Source of the DNA: Conidiobolus incongruus B7586
Taxonomy: Eukaryota > Entomophthoromycota > Entomophthoromycetes > Entomophthorales > Conidiobolaceae
Length of the DNA stretch: 20,811 nucleotides
Assembly (NCBI GenBank): GCA_000697335.1
Contig: JNEM01015582.1
Location: 1 to 20,811, forward strand
Direction of reading: 5' to 3'
Below, in pieces: positions 16,641 to 20,811 of this stretch. The notes beneath the pieces are model-generated. The model made no database searches, was not told where the DNA came from, and saw nothing but the letters and a program-made list of their open reading frames with translations. Position numbers and translations under genes: made by a program. Position 1 is the first letter of the stretch, and each line of letters begins with the position of its first letter.

Positions 16641-19600
16641 GCGAAAAATTTTGAATTTAAAAATCAATTGACTTAATATAAATTATTAAATTAATCATTA
16701 ATATGAAATCCAATATAATGGTTAACTCAACAAATAAGGATAATTTAGTAAAAACATCTGGAATATTAATTTTAAATTCTCATGAATTTAAGAGTTCATG
16801 AATTTTAACCAATAAAACAATTTCTTTTTAAAAAAATAAAAATTTAAAATTATAAGAGAAGAACCTTATTTCACCAATATTTGGGAGAAATCTAAAGAAA
16901 AAAAATAATAAACAAGTACTAAAAGGAGAAAGTGATTGAATTTGATAATGTAATCACTGCTGCGAAGTGGAATTAAGAGAATTAAATTTGGTTGACATTG
17001 ATATTTTGATCAATTTATTTATTTAATAGCATTTTAGAATTAATAATTGCATTGAATTATATTACATAAGATTCACATTTTAATACTTTAAAATCAAAAT
17101 ATTAAAAATAAATTGATAGAAATATATATTAGACAAGTAAATTTTTCACAATTTCAACTTAATCATATTTAATTAATATTCAATATGCATTAATTTATAT
17201 AAATCATTTATAATTTTATGCAAATAATCAAATTTCATAATTATTTAAAATAATTTCTCCAGTTTTTTTTTCACATAACCTTTAAGGATTAGATGACCTT
17301 TCAAAACTAAATTAATATAATTTTTTTCTCAATGTATCTTTGTTAAAAATTGAAAATTTTGATATTAGAGATTTTAGTAAAATGGGTGTTTATTGATAAA
17401 CTTAAAGATTAGATCAATATTTGGATAAATTATAATATTCAATTGGTATATGGTTGGGTATTGGAATTCGGCTGAATATTATAGCCTTTCAATAGCTATT
17501 TTTCAGTTAATTGGCCAGCTCATTTATTCAAATTGATTTGATGATTTCTAACCTTTTTGTAAGAATTATGTTGATTTAATTGAAGTTTTTATGTATAATT
17601 TTGAAATATTCATAGTTATCTCTTTGTTGGTTTATTTTTAACACTCTTTAAAAATTTAAAGGGTCAATTTTTATTATATAATATTGTTGATATTACTTCA
17701 AATGAAGTTAGATACTATCAATTTTTTATAAATTTACATTGACTTTATTCTTTAATATAGCTAAATGATAATTAGAACTTTGAAAATGATTGCAATAAAA
17801 ATTCAAAATTACCTTTTACTTTAGATTTTTTCACCTTAATATTTAGTTAATATATGCGTTAAACTAGAATTACAATATTGGCTAAAATGCTCATAACTCC
17901 TTAACACGTTTTACGATGATATATTTAATCTTGAATCACATTCGAATTATTGAAATAAATAGCAATTTTAATCATAACAAGCACTTATTTTAATGATTTT
18001 CTTCACAGAAAAGCGATGTGAATGACTCTCGTGTATGTCATATTACATGGTTTACAGTTTGAGAACAATTTTAATGAGTGAAATTTTACCTAAATATTAC
18101 TAATCATGTTAGTAACTATTACAAACTGTTAAGAAATGTTCTTCATAAAATTGTCTATAATTAGAAATAATCACAAAATTCTTTGTAACTTTTATAGAAT
18201 ATTGCCACTTTATTACTTATTACATTATTCATTATAGTTGATTAATCAATAAACATATGATATGAAACATGTAAAAATGATATCGAATGATAAATGAATA
18301 AATTTAATGATTGAACTTGATAAATAGAATGTTATGAGAGCATTTCTTTTTAGACTTATACACTTTAGATATCAAATATAAAATGAATAAAATAATAAAC
18401 TTGGTCAAACTATAAAAATCAATAGATAATTATCAAGAATTGATTCTTGAGATACAATATTTAATTTTGAGGATTTTTCTTCGTTTTATAGAATCAATCA
18501 ATAGTTAGAATTCATTCAATACATAGAGAAATCATCTTTAAATTTTGACTGATTTCAATAATCTACTACCATTATTAACTATAACAATCCCTTCATAAGT
18601 GAGTATGCGTCTAGCCAATCATATTGCAATAAATTTTTTCTTTTGCTATTTTAGTGATGAAATCAGATACAATCTAAAAATTTCAAAATTAAAACCCTAT
18701 ATGTATATATATAGTTAAGAGAACATATATAATTAACTTGTTATTAATGTCTATTTAAAATACTAAATAATAATACACATTCTTTGCATATAATTGATTA
18801 AAATCTAACATTTAATTATCAACTAAATAGAGTATGAATACCAACTCAATTAAATCAATAATATGAAAAACATAAGACACATAGTGAAATTAAAGTTACT
18901 TTGGTTGCTTTATATTCGAAATATTATTGCTATATAATTTAATTTAAAAATCATAATTTGTTAAAATCAATTTGTAATAATTATAAAATATTTAAATAAA
19001 AATTAACTCTATTGCAAATTTTCCTTAATAATAATTTTAGTAATATAACTTAATTATTATATTAAAAGTGAAAATATTAATATTAATAAGGAATATATAA
19101 TAAAAATCTAATCTTGTTATTCGATTTTGAATTAAATTGTTAAACATCCAATACCATCAATAGGCTTATTTGAGATTTCTTATTAATTAATTAACATTGA
19201 CTAACTTAAGATTATTAAAGAATATTGAACACCAGTATTATGCTCAATAAATTGTAACAGAGTAAAATGGGATTATTTTTTATATAACAAAAGTCAAACT
19301 TTTATATAATGTAAAGTATTTCAAATAAATTATTATCATAATTAAAAAATGTTAATATATTAATTGCTTTAATTTTTATAACAATATAATTTTGGTTTTG
19401 ACCTTAAATAACTTGAATATATTAGTATAATGTTATATATTCAATAATAATATTAAGCTAATATCATATTTCAATTTATTTATAGTTTATAGACATATAA
19501 TATATCCGTGTTTTTAAATTTAAATAATCATTCATAAACTGAATTTAAATTTTGATAGTATGAATAATATTGATCACTGTATAAGATAAAATATATTATA

Positions 19601-20811
19601 AATTTATTAATTGATAATAAGAATTAATTTGAAGTGTAAATAATAGTACTACTATAAAGAAGAATAATTTTTTAAATATTTAAATATTTCTTCAGATATT
19701 AACTAATAAGATTTTTTAATTACTTATTTTACAAATAAATTAATAAATATTGGAATTAAATTCTCTATAAAATAAATATAATAATCCATAGTTTTAAGTA
19801 ATTTATATTTATTGATAAAAATTTTTTTATTTATAAATTAAATATTACATCTAAACATAGCTAAACTAAATTATAATCATTTAATTTTTATATATTATAA
19901 TTTAAACTTAACCTAAAAAATTCTAAGATTCTTCAATATTCACAAAAAAAACTTATATTGAAAATGCTATATCTAATAATATTATTTATCACAGAATTTT
20001 TCATTTTAATAATGGAAGGTAAATTATCTACAATTTAGAAAGTTTATTTCCATATAAATTTCTATTATCATAAATTTAAGGATATATATTTAAATATTGT
20101 TAATTTATATTAATGACTTATTAAAATAATTTAAAATCAAATTTACCACTATTTCAAATACACCAAATTACCAACTTTGCTTAATTAATAATAATATAGT
20201 TTATATACTATATTGGAAACTAAAAAGTATTGAAAAACTAATATTTATCAAAACTAAATCCAATATAATTAAAAGCCAAGCTTTTTATTTTTAATTAATA
20301 TTATTATTGGATTTTAAATCCTTTTTTATATATTTTTAATTAAAAATACACCAAATTATTAAGTTAAACTAAATACATTCTTTTTACAACATATAATAAA
20401 TAATCAATTTGAATATAAAAATATTAATTATTATTATTATTATTATTATTATTATCTGCTATAAAAATATATAGTTTTTAATTAATAAATTTATTTTAAA
20501 ATATTTAATATTTATTCTTTTATGTTAAGAGTATCTAGTACTTATTTTTATAACTGTTATAAAATATATTTAAATCTATTAAATTTTAATTACTAAATAT
20601 TTTAATTTTTTAATAGTTAATTATAGATATTTTATAAACAAAATAATTCTTAAACTTTAAAAATTATAAATATTAATAAATAAACTATTAACAGGTTATA
20701 TATAATATTAATTCTATATTATTAATTTATTTTACTAAAATCTCTTTCAAAATTTATATTTAAATTAATTATTAAAATATTAGCCTTATTAAAGATTATA
20801 TATCTATTTTA
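16641..20811. other. 4-kb gene-free AT-rich region
   Basis: No open frame with coding-like composition, RNA gene or mobile element is visible. A few stretches are more complex than the rest: about 16920-16990, 17440-17530, 17880-18070 and 18595-18640. An inverted repeat AGTGATT/AATCACT (16931-16958) and TTACTAA/TTAGTAA (18097-18115) are present. From about 19300 onward the sequence is nearly pure A/T. Confidence 0.6.
20427..20455. repeat. (ATT)n microsatellite
   Basis: About nine to ten ATT units in tandem, near the right end of the window. Confidence 0.9.

Noticed and set aside
1-20811. mobile elements, LTR or Polinton-like remains, CRISPR arrays, telomeric repeats
   Set aside because: No integrase, reverse transcriptase, transposase or capsid-like frame, no long terminal repeats or regularly spaced repeats were seen; only microsatellites and short inverted repeats are present.

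Overview
The window looks like nuclear DNA of an early-diverging, strongly AT-biased fungus. The evidence is short GT-AG introns of 48-60 nt (some with textbook TACTAAC or CTAAT branch sites), a fungal-type nodulin-like/MCH1-like MFS transporter, a class-C Vps protein, an animal-like P-type ATPase of the kind also found in fungi, and intronless tRNA genes. Entomophthoromycotina/Kickxellomycotina-like fungi fit well. This placement is inference from gene content and composition; no marker gene is present. Genes stand out as islands of higher GC in intergenic DNA that is by eye about four-fifths A+T.

Layout. 1-2731: gene-free AT-rich DNA with microsatellites. 2745-3376 (+): a two-exon gene for an unrecognised 192-aa protein with two membrane spans and a PPxY motif in its tail. 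4186-5668 (+): a four-exon MFS transporter of about 439 aa. 6366-6584 (-): a 72-aa single-span protein of unknown function. 6936-7006 and 12195-12265 (+): two identical tRNA-Gly(GCC) genes. 7828-10988 (+): a seven-exon VPS11 gene (949 aa), lying between the two tRNAs. 13249-16344 (-): an intronless P-type (Na,K-ATPase-like) ATPase of 1031 aa. 16345-20811: its upstream region and about 4 kb of gene-free AT-rich DNA.

The protein genes do not form one pathway. A loose common theme is membrane biology: VPS11 in vacuolar/endosomal tethering, a transporter whose yeast relative is vacuolar, a plasma-membrane-type cation pump, and a small membrane protein carrying a possible ubiquitin-ligase docking motif. 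I see no operon-like logic, mobile element, CRISPR array or obviously new multi-gene system. The points most worth a second look are the substituted cation-site residues of the ATPase, the two unrecognised small membrane proteins, and a short GC-rich non-coding island near 12865-12926.
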